23,558 nt of DNA from assembly GCA_002369075.1 (NCBI GenBank), contig DFEG01000046.1, positions 1 to 23,558 of the forward strand, read 5' to 3'. The translations under genes were made by a program, and so were the position numbers. This stretch comes from Bacteroidales bacterium UBA3808 (lineage in GTDB: Bacteria; Bacteroidota; Bacteroidia; Bacteroidales; Paludibacteraceae). Below the pieces are notes generated by a model, which was given only the letters and a program-made list of their open reading frames with translations, was not told the origin of the DNA and made no database searches. This document shows positions 1 to 7,749 of this stretch, piece after piece (the stretch's first letter is position 1; each line of letters opens with the position of its first letter).

Positions 1-120
1 AGATGCCGGGACAATGGAAAAAGAGACAGAACGGAAAAAGAGACAGCGATGGAGGAATATAGACCGGCATGAGATGCCAGGACAACGGAAAAAAGAGGCA
101 GAACGGAAAAAGAGACAGCG
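1..120 (+). repeat. REP-like repeat units upstream of the RAYT gene
   Basis: Two repeat units precede the transposase gene. The first is cut by the window edge and starts with the right arm of a hairpin (ATGCCGG at 3-9). The second has a nearly perfect hairpin at 64-80: CCGGCAT, loop GAG, then ATGCCAG with one mismatch. Each hairpin is followed by a purine-rich tail with AACGGAAAAAGAGACAGCGA-type sequence and then ATGGAG. The same layout recurs inside the gene at 523-606. The ATG of the transposase gene (121) lies at the same place as the ATGGAG of a repeat unit, so the gene start appears to grow out of the repeat. Confidence 0.75.
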
Positions 121-1212
121 ATGGAGCATGAACAATGGCAATGGCAGGAACCAGGGAAACCATGGAAGGGCGTGGGTATATACCATGTGACGCTCACAGT
201 CCCTTCCCGGATGCCCTTGTTGGGGAAGCTTGTAATACAAGGGAATGATCCTGATAAGGCAGAAATCATACGGACGGAATTGGGAGAAGCTTTAGTGAGG
301 ATGTTGTTAAATCATCCAAAGTTTTACCCGGAGGTACGCATCTTGCAGTTCTGCTTAATGCCAGACCATTTGCACGCAATCATGTATGTGACCCGACCTT
401 CGGAGACGAGCATTCGTTCGATTGTGCGTAGTTTATGGCAAGGAGCGAAAAAAATAGGTAGAGAATACTCTTTTTCTATTGGTTCCGAATCTAATTCGGA
501 GGTAATACACATAGCGGGGCATCCGGCATTAGATGCCGGGTCAACGGAAAAAGGGACAGCGATGGAGGAATATAGACCGGCATTAGATGCCGGGTCAACG
601 GAAAAAGGGATAAAAGCAACGTATCCGTGTCCTATATTTACCGAGCAACCATTTGTTCGACCATTATCCCGATATGAGCAATTACAGACGATGTATAGTT
701 ATATCCGCATGAACCCGCAGCGGCTCGCTACCAAGAGATTGAAACCCGAATATTTCTACGTGCAGAGCGACATCGTGATAGCCGGACGGAAGTACTCCGG
801 GGTAGGGAATGCGGCTCTTTTACAGGCATCGCAGTATGCACCGGTACATGTGCGACGGACCATGGTGCAGGCGGCAGAGCAAGGTCATGATCAAGCCTTA
901 CGCAATTATATGAACGGGTGTGTCCTAAAAGCCCGAAAAGGAGTGATCATGGTATCTCCGTTTATCAGTCCCCAAGAGAGAGAAATAATGGCGGTTTTGC
1001 TTCGCGAGGAACGGGCATTTATCTATATTGCCGACAATGGTTTCCGCCATTATTACAAGCCGGCGGACAGCCTCTTTGACAGCGTGGCAGAGGGGCGGGT
1101 AATGATTCTCAGCCCGTGGGAATACGATGAGAAAAAACAACAAATAACACGCGAGGAGTGTGTTGCAATGAACCAGATGGCAGAAGAGATATGCGGCGAA
1201 CTATCCGTATGA
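121..1212 (+). CDS. REP-associated (Y1/HUH) transposase-like protein with a C-terminal Rossmann/SLOG-like domain
   Basis: 363 residues. The N-terminal half shows hallmarks of the IS200/RAYT family: an opening strand GIYHVTLTV (residues 19-27) and the HUH motif in MPDHLHAIMYV (80-90; H83 and H85 would bind the metal). A conserved-looking YIRMNP segment lies at 194-199. The usual catalytic Tyr in a YxxHxxR context is not obvious: the matching region reads PIFTEQPFVR, so strand-cleavage activity is doubtful. Residues 135-163 are two in-frame copies of an 18-residue unit (PALDAGSTEKGTAMEEYR) encoded by the gene's own REP-like hairpins. The C-terminal part (about 225-360) has GVIMVSPFISPQEREI, IYIADNGFRHYYKP and GRVMILSPWEYD; from memory this resembles a DprA/SLOG-like Rossmann domain found on Bacteroidales relatives. 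The gene stands alone, flanked by hairpins on both sides. Family is confident; function of the C-terminal domain is inference. Confidence 0.8.
   Translation: MEHEQWQWQEPGKPWKGVGIYHVTLTVPSRMPLLGKLVIQGNDPDKAEIIRTELGEALVRMLLNHPKFYPEVRILQFCLMPDHLHAIMYVTRPSETSIRSIVRSLWQGAKKIGREYSFSIGSESNSEVIHIAGHPALDAGSTEKGTAMEEYRPALDAGSTEKGIKATYPCPIFTEQPFVRPLSRYEQLQTMYSYIRMNPQRLATKRLKPEYFYVQSDIVIAGRKYSGVGNAALLQASQYAPVHVRRTMVQAAEQGHDQALRNYMNGCVLKARKGVIMVSPFISPQEREIMAVLLREERAFIYIADNGFRHYYKPADSLFDSVAEGRVMILSPWEYDEKKQQITREECVAMNQMAEEICGELSV
484..500 (-). repeat. Diverged inverted REP-like hairpin inside the RAYT gene
   Basis: Read on the minus strand this is TCCGAAT-TAG-ATTCGGA: a perfect 7-bp stem and the same TAG loop as the two plus-oriented copies at 523 and 577. 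Stem bases differ at two pairs, and both changes are compensated. It lies 23 bases upstream of the first plus-oriented copy, within the coding sequence. Confidence 0.55.
523..606 (+). repeat. Tandem REP-like hairpin units inside the RAYT coding sequence
   Basis: Two identical hairpins, CCGGCAT-TAG-ATGCCGG, lie at 523-539 and 577-593. Each is followed by GGTCAACGGAAAAAGGGA. The period is 54 bases, 18 codons, so the reading frame is kept and the protein gains a repeated 18-residue peptide. Two units outside the gene (1-120) have the same structure. Confidence 0.85.
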
Positions 1213-1254
1213 CATGCCGGAATGGGATTCCGGGGCAATGGAAAAAGAGGCAGC
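1213..1254 (+). repeat. REP-like hairpin unit downstream of the RAYT gene
   Basis: Directly after the stop codon is CCGGAAT-GGG-ATTCCGG (1217-1233), followed by the GGCAATGGAAAAAGAGGCAGCG tail typical of the upstream units. Compared with the CCGGCAT copies, the fifth stem base and its partner have both changed (C-G to A-T), so pairing is preserved. Confidence 0.75.
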
Positions 1255-1279
1255 GTTGATGAGAACCTGTCTTTTTTTT
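1242..1279 (+). terminator. Putative intrinsic terminator after the RAYT gene
   Basis: AAAAAGAGGCAG (1242-1253) can pair with CTGTCTTTTTTT (1267-1278) over 12 positions, with two G-T wobbles, across a 13-base loop. The 3' arm contains a run of eight T (1272-1279). The left arm belongs to the repeat tail, so the repeat may have been recruited as half of a terminator. The stem is A/T-rich, which makes it weaker than a classic terminator. Confidence 0.4.
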
Positions 1280-1328
1280 AAGAAAAGGCTATACCTTGTT
1301 ATTATTCATACGCGTGAAGGACGATAAA

Positions 1329-1360
1329 TTTGCACAATTCAGAGAATTGTGTTAATTTTG
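1329..1360 (+). promoter_or_regulatory. Bacteroidota-type promoter of the secreted-protein unit
   Basis: TTTG at 1329-1332, exactly 20 bases, then TAATTTTG (TAnnTTTG) at 1353-1360 matches the -33/-7 consensus of the Bacteroidota primary sigma factor. Transcription would begin near 1366-1370, giving a leader of roughly 25 bases before ATG 1393. This argues against translation from the upstream in-frame ATG at 1330, which lies inside the promoter. Confidence 0.7.
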
Positions 1361-1392
1361 TACCTGTTTTTGGGTATAAAAAAGATACAAAT

Positions 1393-4300
1393 ATGAGATA
1401 TTTCTTAAAATATGTACTATCCATCATCCTTATTAGTGCCTTTTCTGTGCATGCGTGGGGTGTGGATGAAACAATTTACAATGCGTATAATCCCGATTAC
1501 GTAATCCAAAATGGTGCAAGCGCTACTGATCAGCCGTTGATTATCGGAAATAACGACAACTCCCAGCTCAAAGGTGATAACTATGTGTATAAAGATGGTA
1601 ATGGAGTAACTTTTACCCTTACGCTGGACGGCGGAAGTATCAGTTATGATGGAGATGATCTATATTTAGGAAATGGCTCGAAGGGAACTAATAAATCAGT
1701 TTACCTTTCCTGGAATGCACCGGACAATTTCGATATCAAGGTAACAAAAATTGTTCTTACGACACGAGTGTATTCTTCTAAAGAAGACCGCTGTACCATA
1801 GGCGCGACAGCAACGGGCAGTGATACGCAAGTCAATAATGTTGTTGGACAGAACTCTCCTGTAACTGCAGAAAATACGGCCTCCGGGTTTGCTTCCAACT
1901 TACTGATTAGTTATTATTATACGAATAGCGATTCATGGCTGATAGGTAGCCGTCAAACCTACATCTCCGGAATAGAGGTATCTTATCAGTTGACCTATCA
2001 AGCTAAAGTGTTCGGATTTAGCGCTGTGGCGGAGGCGGACGGTACCGGTTACGGTACGGCGGGTGCATCTGTATCCGAAAACGTGATCTACGGCAGTACG
2101 CCGACGCAAACGAGCGCTACTACAACCGCTACTTACACAGCTACCGTCCATGACGGCAATCTGTACCGGTTCGTAGGATGGTACCGCGAAGCAGAGCATG
2201 CTAACCAAGTGACTACCGTTAACCCTTATGAGGTCACTATGGACAATACAACCGCCGGTAGTTTGTTCAAACGGACACTGTATGCCAAGTTCGCACAAAA
2301 AGGAACGCCTATCGTAATATGCAATATCGCGGATGACTATGATATAGGTCATGCCGAGATTGATTTGGCGGAACTCTGGACACGCGAGGGCAACGGAGCG
2401 GTTACGTATAGTATCGTGGAAAACTCGTTTGTACCCTCCGGCACAAATAATGAAGGTGCTGTAGCCCCTGCGCTGCGGGACGGGCGTTACCTCTCTTTCG
2501 GTCAAGCCGGTACATTACGCCTCCGGATGGATATAGCTGCCGACGGCAGCACTTTCCTGGCTCGCACGGAGACCAAGGATATAACGATTAACAAACTTAC
2601 TCCCGTCTTTACGTGGGACGGCGATGCGGAGGTGAACGATGAGTTCGAGTACCTGTTCAACTCCGTACACAAGGAGATATTCCATACATCGAGCGGCAAT
2701 GAAGTGCCATACACCCTAACCTCCGACAGTGTTTATACGGCTAATATGCTGGATGATACATTGTATGTATATAACGTAGATGAGATAGCGCATATCACCG
2801 CGAGCCAGCCGGAGACCTATAAATGGAACGCGCATGAGAAGGTCTATACCATCCGTCCGCAGAACGCGAACAACCATGTGCCCTTCACGGTGGATAATGA
2901 TAACAAAGGGGTCTTTGTAACCGCAGCAGAAGATCATGCGGTTTGGAATAACGCCAACGGCTATAAGATGGGTGATGACAAATGGATATTGAACAACGCT
3001 CCGTACTCGTATGTCATCTTTGCGTTTGAGGGAATACCGGACAAACTGAATTTCAGAGCCACTTGCGACAAATCAGGTATTACAGACTATATAGGGTCAT
3101 ACCCAGTAGCGAATAATTATTTCTTTGACGTCTATGAGAGTGCCGACGGTACATGGGAGGATACGCCGATATGGAGCAACCCCAACCGTGAAAAAGATTA
3201 TTCGGAGGTAGGCGAACAAAACTACAGCGTTCAACTCTCCGCTACAACCCGGTACGTCAAACTATGCTACCACGGTACCTGCTACGGTCACTACCGGAAT
3301 ATCAATATCACCGAGGCGCATAGGTTCGAGACCGATCCCGCCTCTGTTTTGGATTTCGGTAAGCAGGGTCAGAACTACGGTCAGCAAGTCATGACCGTCA
3401 ATTTTGACCATGCGAACGCCGGCCGTGTGACTACAGCGGCGATCACCGGAGCGGATGCCGACAAGTTTACCGTCATGCCGGAAGAGATTGTCGGCACGGG
3501 ACATGATCTCGCCGCTTCTACTACGCTCCGCGTGACATTCGATAACCTGCGAACCAACCGTAACGCAGTTCGCGGAGAGACAGAGCCCTACAACGCCCAG
3601 ATGGTGATCACGGACAATCAGAGCCATGTAACGACCGTCAATCTGGTAGGTTACCGTCACGGTCAGAGTTATCCGCAGTTTACGTTCAATCCGAACCATG
3701 TGCCCTACTATTTCGGCACGACAATCCATGTGCCGGTTGCGTCCACCAATGAGCAATCACCGCTCACTATCACCAGTAGCGACCCTTCCATAGCCGAGGT
3801 GGTGAACGGCACGCTGGTAATCAAGCATATAGGATCGGAAGTGGCTATCACGGTCAGTCAGGAGGGGCAAGGCGATTTCCGCGCGCATACAGAGACTTTC
3901 CGCTTCACCCCTCGCGAGGAACCACCGCTGAAGGTACCGTTCATGATGTCAAAGACCATCTACGACAACTCCGAGATGGTGGTAGTCAAGGGTAAGGACT
4001 GCGACTGGACACATGACGGCTATATCCGCTCCGGCTGGAGCGATTGGCAAGCTACAGCCTCCGGACGGTACTGGGATGACCGAAAGGTGTTTGTAGTCGC
4101 ATTCAGCCATACGCCGGATAAATTGTCGTTTACCGCTAAGAATACCTATTGTTCCATTAGGTGTCGCTGGAAAGTGGAGCAATCGCCGGACGGCGTGAAC
4201 TGGAGCCAAGTGTTCTATAAAGAGAAATCATGCAAAGAAGATGTTTTCTTCTCTGATATCCAGTTGGATCCGACGACCCAGTTCCTGCGGTTCCAGTACG

Positions 4301-6957
4301 GCGGTAACTACACCGGCTATTTCAAGGATATCAATGTGACCTCTCTTGACGGTATCAAGTATATGCTCACGAACGACGGCAAATATCTGAGCCGAGGTTC
4401 GGATTACGGCACCCGCGCCATAGTAGATGAGTTCGGTCTGCCGGTACGCGTGACGCGTTACACGGCGGACAATACCAATTATCAGACCCAGGTGCAGTTC
4501 ATGGACAGCCGTCAGTTCCTTTACGAGGCAGGCGGTGACAATGTGTTTACCGATAATGCAGTAGCCGGAAGCCAGGAAATACAATGGGAACAGATTCTGA
4601 ATGGGGACAAAGTGGCCGTCCGGAGCGTGAATACGGGTCGTGGCAACCGGTATATCAAGGTAGATGCGTCCGGTAATCTGATGATGACTTCTACTGAAAG
4701 CGAAGCCGCGGTATGGGAGGTAGAGGACTATACGATTCATGCCGCACGTATCGAAGCCAAGTTGGACCGCGCCGCCGCCACTGCCGCAGAGCATGACTTC
4801 GGATCGGAAATCAATACGATGGCGAAAGTGCGTAGCATGCTCTTAGAGGAAGATTTCGACTATACCGATAAGAACATAGAGGCGGTGAGCACGCCGGTTG
4901 AGCAGAAGGGCGTATATAGATGGGAATATCCGGATACGAGAGGAACATTCCCGGTTTACAATGAAACGATAGACAATCTGGAGCCGGGCTTCTACCGGCT
5001 GACAGTACGCGCCCTGTATAAGCCGTCTCCGTCTCCCGTAGATTGGGAGAACCACGAGAAGGGCTATGAGAGCGTAGTGGCGTATGTGTATGCCAATGAT
5101 TTCAAATTCCCGATCAAGTCGGTGTATGACGAAACGGGTAGGCATATATCCTTGGTAGAAGGCGATACCTTATGCCCCGACGGCTATTATCCGGGCAACC
5201 TGGCTTCCGCCGGAGTGCAGTTCAGCGCAGAAAACAAGTATCTGCACGACCTGTACGTATATGTCAAAGCCGATGCAGGCAAGAGTACCGGTTCCCTGCA
5301 TTACGGTATCGTCAATCAGTCATATGTACCCGGTGTATGGCTTGCCTATAGCGGATTCAAACTGGAGAAGATAGCGCGTAAGATCTATTATTTTGATAGC
5401 AATGAAGGTTCCGGCACTGAGGTATGGGGTACAGCCAATAACTGGGAGTATCAGAGCCAACGCGCAGCGTCCACTCCGAACGAGAAGAACGAAGTTGTAA
5501 TCCAAAGCGATGTAGTGGTATCGGGCGAGTTTAAGGCTTACAGCCTGACGGTAGAGGATCACAAGACGGTGACGATAGCCGCCACCGGCGGACTGAGTGT
5601 CGGAAAGGGCGGAGTGAACCTCGGTGAGAATAGCCGCATTATCTTACAGGCCTGCAAGACGGGTGCAGAAAAAGGCAAGACGGGTTACCTGCGTGTATCC
5701 CCCTCTGCCAAAGGAGATATGCCGGAGGCTACCGTTGAGATGTATAGTACCGCTTACTATGACGCACAAACGCTCGGTAGTAAGGCGCGGTGGCAGATGG
5801 TTGGCGCTCCCATTGCCGATGAAGGCATGAGGGCATACTACGTATATAAGAAGAACTGGGTGTACAGTTGGGACGAGACTAAAAATGACTGGTACAACAA
5901 CCTTGCCCATATGACCTTCGAGCCTTTTATCGGCTTCGAGACCACTCAGAAGGTCGCCCCCGATGGCATGACGATGAGTTATAACGGACGGTTGGTATCC
6001 GGAAAAGAGGTGATTACCAAGAACCTGGCGCGGACGGACGCCTCGCACGGGTTCAACGCCATGGCTAACAGTTTCGCTGCTCCGATAGCCATCGAGAAGT
6101 TCGCTGACTATGATGCCTTTGTCCATACGGAGGCTACTATCTATATCCTCAACGCCGGAACAAACGTACCGGAGGTGTCGGATAGTTATAATGCCGCCGG
6201 CAAGTTCTTTGACATCCCTATAGCGAATGCGGCAACGATGGCTGCCAATTTCGGCACCCCTCTCACCATTCCGTCCATGCAAGGGTTCTTCCTGAAGGCA
6301 ACAGATTCCGGTGCGCAAGTGAGATTCGATTACGGCAAACTGGTATGGGATGTGGATTATACAGGAGTCTATGGCAATAAGCCTCTCCGTGCTCCGAAAC
6401 ATACCACCAACGAGGGCACGGAGATAGGTTCGCTACAAGTCACATTATACGCCAACGGCGAGGTAGATCATCTCTATATGTTAGAGAACGAGGCGTATGG
6501 AACCGATTTCGAGAACGGCTACGATGCGCATAAGATGATGGATGCCGGAATGGGTATATTTTCCATCAAAGAGGAAGAGTACCTGTCCGTAGATGCAACC
6601 AATAACATAATAGGAACGCGCATAGGCGTACGTACGGGCGGAGAAACGGCATACACCTTCGTCTTCAGTCATCTGAAGAGCGAGAATGAGATGGTGCTCC
6701 GAGATACCGAGACCGACGAAGATATAGATATCCGCGAGGGCGGTATGTATACGTTCTTTGCAGAACCGAACAGCGTTATTACAGGACGGTTTATGATTCT
6801 GGAGGCTGAGGCTCCAAGTGTGGCAACAGGTGTAGAGGATGTACAAGGGGACAATGTGCAAGGTACAAAGGCTCATAAGTTCGTGAAGGACGGGCAACTG
6901 TTTATCCTCAAGAACGGTGTGCTGTATGACGCAACAGGAAACATAGTACGCAAATGA
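1393..6957 (+). CDS. Very large secreted multidomain protein with a sorting-like C-terminal tail
   Basis: 1854 residues from ATG 1393. That start gives a clean signal peptide (MRYFLKYVLSIILISAFSVHAWG) and follows the promoter; the in-frame ATG at 1330 would add 21 residues and break the signal. Rough order: an N-terminal beta-rich region (24-200); an InlB-repeat-like segment with YRFVGWY and LYAKF (about 202-305); two copies of a discoidin-like/beta-sandwich module (about 496-641 and 848-983, both with PDKL.F.A and YVKL/FLRFQY...I.ITE/NVTS patterns); a Hydin-like Ig segment starting DPASVLDFG (about 644-756); a bacterial Ig-like segment (756-842); a trefoil-like segment with YMLTNDGKYLSRG (986-1115); a carbohydrate-binding-like module with LEPGFYRLTVRALY (1170-1326); a beta-helix-like stretch (1327-1470). 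The last about 28 residues, KFVKDGQLFILKNGVLYD onward, match the tail of the phosphodiesterase-like protein at 7750 and resemble short type IX secretion tails. Probably a surface adhesin or glycan-binding protein; no catalytic motif recognised. Domain names are judgements by eye. Confidence 0.8.
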   Translation: MRYFLKYVLSIILISAFSVHAWGVDETIYNAYNPDYVIQNGASATDQPLIIGNNDNSQLKGDNYVYKDGNGVTFTLTLDGGSISYDGDDLYLGNGSKGTNKSVYLSWNAPDNFDIKVTKIVLTTRVYSSKEDRCTIGATATGSDTQVNNVVGQNSPVTAENTASGFASNLLISYYYTNSDSWLIGSRQTYISGIEVSYQLTYQAKVFGFSAVAEADGTGYGTAGASVSENVIYGSTPTQTSATTTATYTATVHDGNLYRFVGWYREAEHANQVTTVNPYEVTMDNTTAGSLFKRTLYAKFAQKGTPIVICNIADDYDIGHAEIDLAELWTREGNGAVTYSIVENSFVPSGTNNEGAVAPALRDGRYLSFGQAGTLRLRMDIAADGSTFLARTETKDITINKLTPVFTWDGDAEVNDEFEYLFNSVHKEIFHTSSGNEVPYTLTSDSVYTANMLDDTLYVYNVDEIAHITASQPETYKWNAHEKVYTIRPQNANNHVPFTVDNDNKGVFVTAAEDHAVWNNANGYKMGDDKWILNNAPYSYVIFAFEGIPDKLNFRATCDKSGITDYIGSYPVANNYFFDVYESADGTWEDTPIWSNPNREKDYSEVGEQNYSVQLSATTRYVKLCYHGTCYGHYRNINITEAHRFETDPASVLDFGKQGQNYGQQVMTVNFDHANAGRVTTAAITGADADKFTVMPEEIVGTGHDLAASTTLRVTFDNLRTNRNAVRGETEPYNAQMVITDNQSHVTTVNLVGYRHGQSYPQFTFNPNHVPYYFGTTIHVPVASTNEQSPLTITSSDPSIAEVVNGTLVIKHIGSEVAITVSQEGQGDFRAHTETFRFTPREEPPLKVPFMMSKTIYDNSEMVVVKGKDCDWTHDGYIRSGWSDWQATASGRYWDDRKVFVVAFSHTPDKLSFTAKNTYCSIRCRWKVEQSPDGVNWSQVFYKEKSCKEDVFFSDIQLDPTTQFLRFQYGGNYTGYFKDINVTSLDGIKYMLTNDGKYLSRGSDYGTRAIVDEFGLPVRVTRYTADNTNYQTQVQFMDSRQFLYEAGGDNVFTDNAVAGSQEIQWEQILNGDKVAVRSVNTGRGNRYIKVDASGNLMMTSTESEAAVWEVEDYTIHAARIEAKLDRAAATAAEHDFGSEINTMAKVRSMLLEEDFDYTDKNIEAVSTPVEQKGVYRWEYPDTRGTFPVYNETIDNLEPGFYRLTVRALYKPSPSPVDWENHEKGYESVVAYVYANDFKFPIKSVYDETGRHISLVEGDTLCPDGYYPGNLASAGVQFSAENKYLHDLYVYVKADAGKSTGSLHYGIVNQSYVPGVWLAYSGFKLEKIARKIYYFDSNEGSGTEVWGTANNWEYQSQRAASTPNEKNEVVIQSDVVVSGEFKAYSLTVEDHKTVTIAATGGLSVGKGGVNLGENSRIILQACKTGAEKGKTGYLRVSPSAKGDMPEATVEMYSTAYYDAQTLGSKARWQMVGAPIADEGMRAYYVYKKNWVYSWDETKNDWYNNLAHMTFEPFIGFETTQKVAPDGMTMSYNGRLVSGKEVITKNLARTDASHGFNAMANSFAAPIAIEKFADYDAFVHTEATIYILNAGTNVPEVSDSYNAAGKFFDIPIANAATMAANFGTPLTIPSMQGFFLKATDSGAQVRFDYGKLVWDVDYTGVYGNKPLRAPKHTTNEGTEIGSLQVTLYANGEVDHLYMLENEAYGTDFENGYDAHKMMDAGMGIFSIKEEEYLSVDATNNIIGTRIGVRTGGETAYTFVFSHLKSENEMVLRDTETDEDIDIREGGMYTFFAEPNSVITGRFMILEAEAPSVATGVEDVQGDNVQGTKAHKFVKDGQLFILKNGVLYDATGNIVRK

Positions 6958-7709
6958 GGAAGGCACATATAGTCATCATATTAGGTCTATGCGCTATCCT
7001 CTGGGGTGTGTGCATTGTGCAAGTGATTTTCTATCCGAAGGCGTTAGATGTGACCGAGACGCATGTGAGTCCTGTGGTTTCATACAGCTCTACCTACAAA
7101 TCCACATCCGCCATCCGTATTCCGTTCGTCTCCAGACCTTCAGTGGGAGTGGGGGACATGACGGTACATGTCCCTCAAACGGGTATGCGCCCGATTACTC
7201 GCGGGGGGAGTCAGACTACGATAAAGATCCATACGACCTCATCACAGCGTGTGTCGGTAGCAGGCAGCGGTAGCGGTAGCATTGCTACGAGTACCTCGTC
7301 AGGAAACAAGAACAGTACGCGCGGTATCGTCTATAGTCAGGCTTCGGCTGTACCCTCCATATCGGGACTGCTGACCTCGGCTTCGCTGGTACGTGGCGGA
7401 GTGACCGCAGAGCGCACACTCAGTATGTCAAAAATGGGGAACGCAAGAACAATAACGCACCCCGGAAACCCGGATGAAGGACAATGTCCTACATGTATCT
7501 ATGACGAAAACGGTATCTGTATCATCTGCGGACACTCCAGTTATTTCGGAGTAGATGAGCATGGAGAATGCGCAGGACATTGTACGCATCATGATTGTGA
7601 CACCGGTTGCTGCTGTACCCCATTAGATTTCAACAGGGGTGCGATGCTGTTCTTTGCGCTATTGGCAGTAGGGTATGGAGTACGCATAAAGAAGCGCGAA
7701 AAAATTTAA
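6954..7709 (+). CDS. Cys-rich exported protein with C-terminal membrane anchor and basic tail
   Basis: 251 residues; not a family I recognise. Its ATG overlaps the stop of the preceding gene (ATGA), so the two are probably translated together. Residues 5-27 form a hydrophobic N-terminal signal/anchor. Residues 40-165 are low-complexity, rich in Ser, Thr and Gly, as in a stalk or linker. Residues 178-221 hold ten Cys: CPTC (178-181), CIIC (189-192) followed by GH, then C206, C210, C215 and CCC 219-221, with several His between. The first four Cys have a CxxC-x7-CxxC zinc-ribbon or rubredoxin-like spacing. Residues 228-243 form a membrane segment, followed by RIKKREKI. The order 'Cys-rich, PLD-type linker, membrane helix, basic end' resembles bacterial sorting/anchoring tails. 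Role unknown; the context suggests helping to display or fold its secreted neighbours. Confidence 0.75.
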   Translation: MRKAHIVIILGLCAILWGVCIVQVIFYPKALDVTETHVSPVVSYSSTYKSTSAIRIPFVSRPSVGVGDMTVHVPQTGMRPITRGGSQTTIKIHTTSSQRVSVAGSGSGSIATSTSSGNKNSTRGIVYSQASAVPSISGLLTSASLVRGGVTAERTLSMSKMGNARTITHPGNPDEGQCPTCIYDENGICIICGHSSYFGVDEHGECAGHCTHHDCDTGCCCTPLDFNRGAMLFFALLAVGYGVRIKKREKI

Positions 7710-7749
7710 AACGGCAAGGAAACCATACAGATTGAAAATACAGATTATT

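Noticed and set aside
1330..1392. Upstream in-frame ATG of the giant gene
   Set aside because: It lies inside the promoter and would place 21 unrelated residues before the signal peptide.
5644..6402. 252-residue minus-strand open frame inside the giant secreted-protein gene
   Set aside because: It is antisense to a continuous coding sequence with coherent domain structure; composition is that of a shadow frame.
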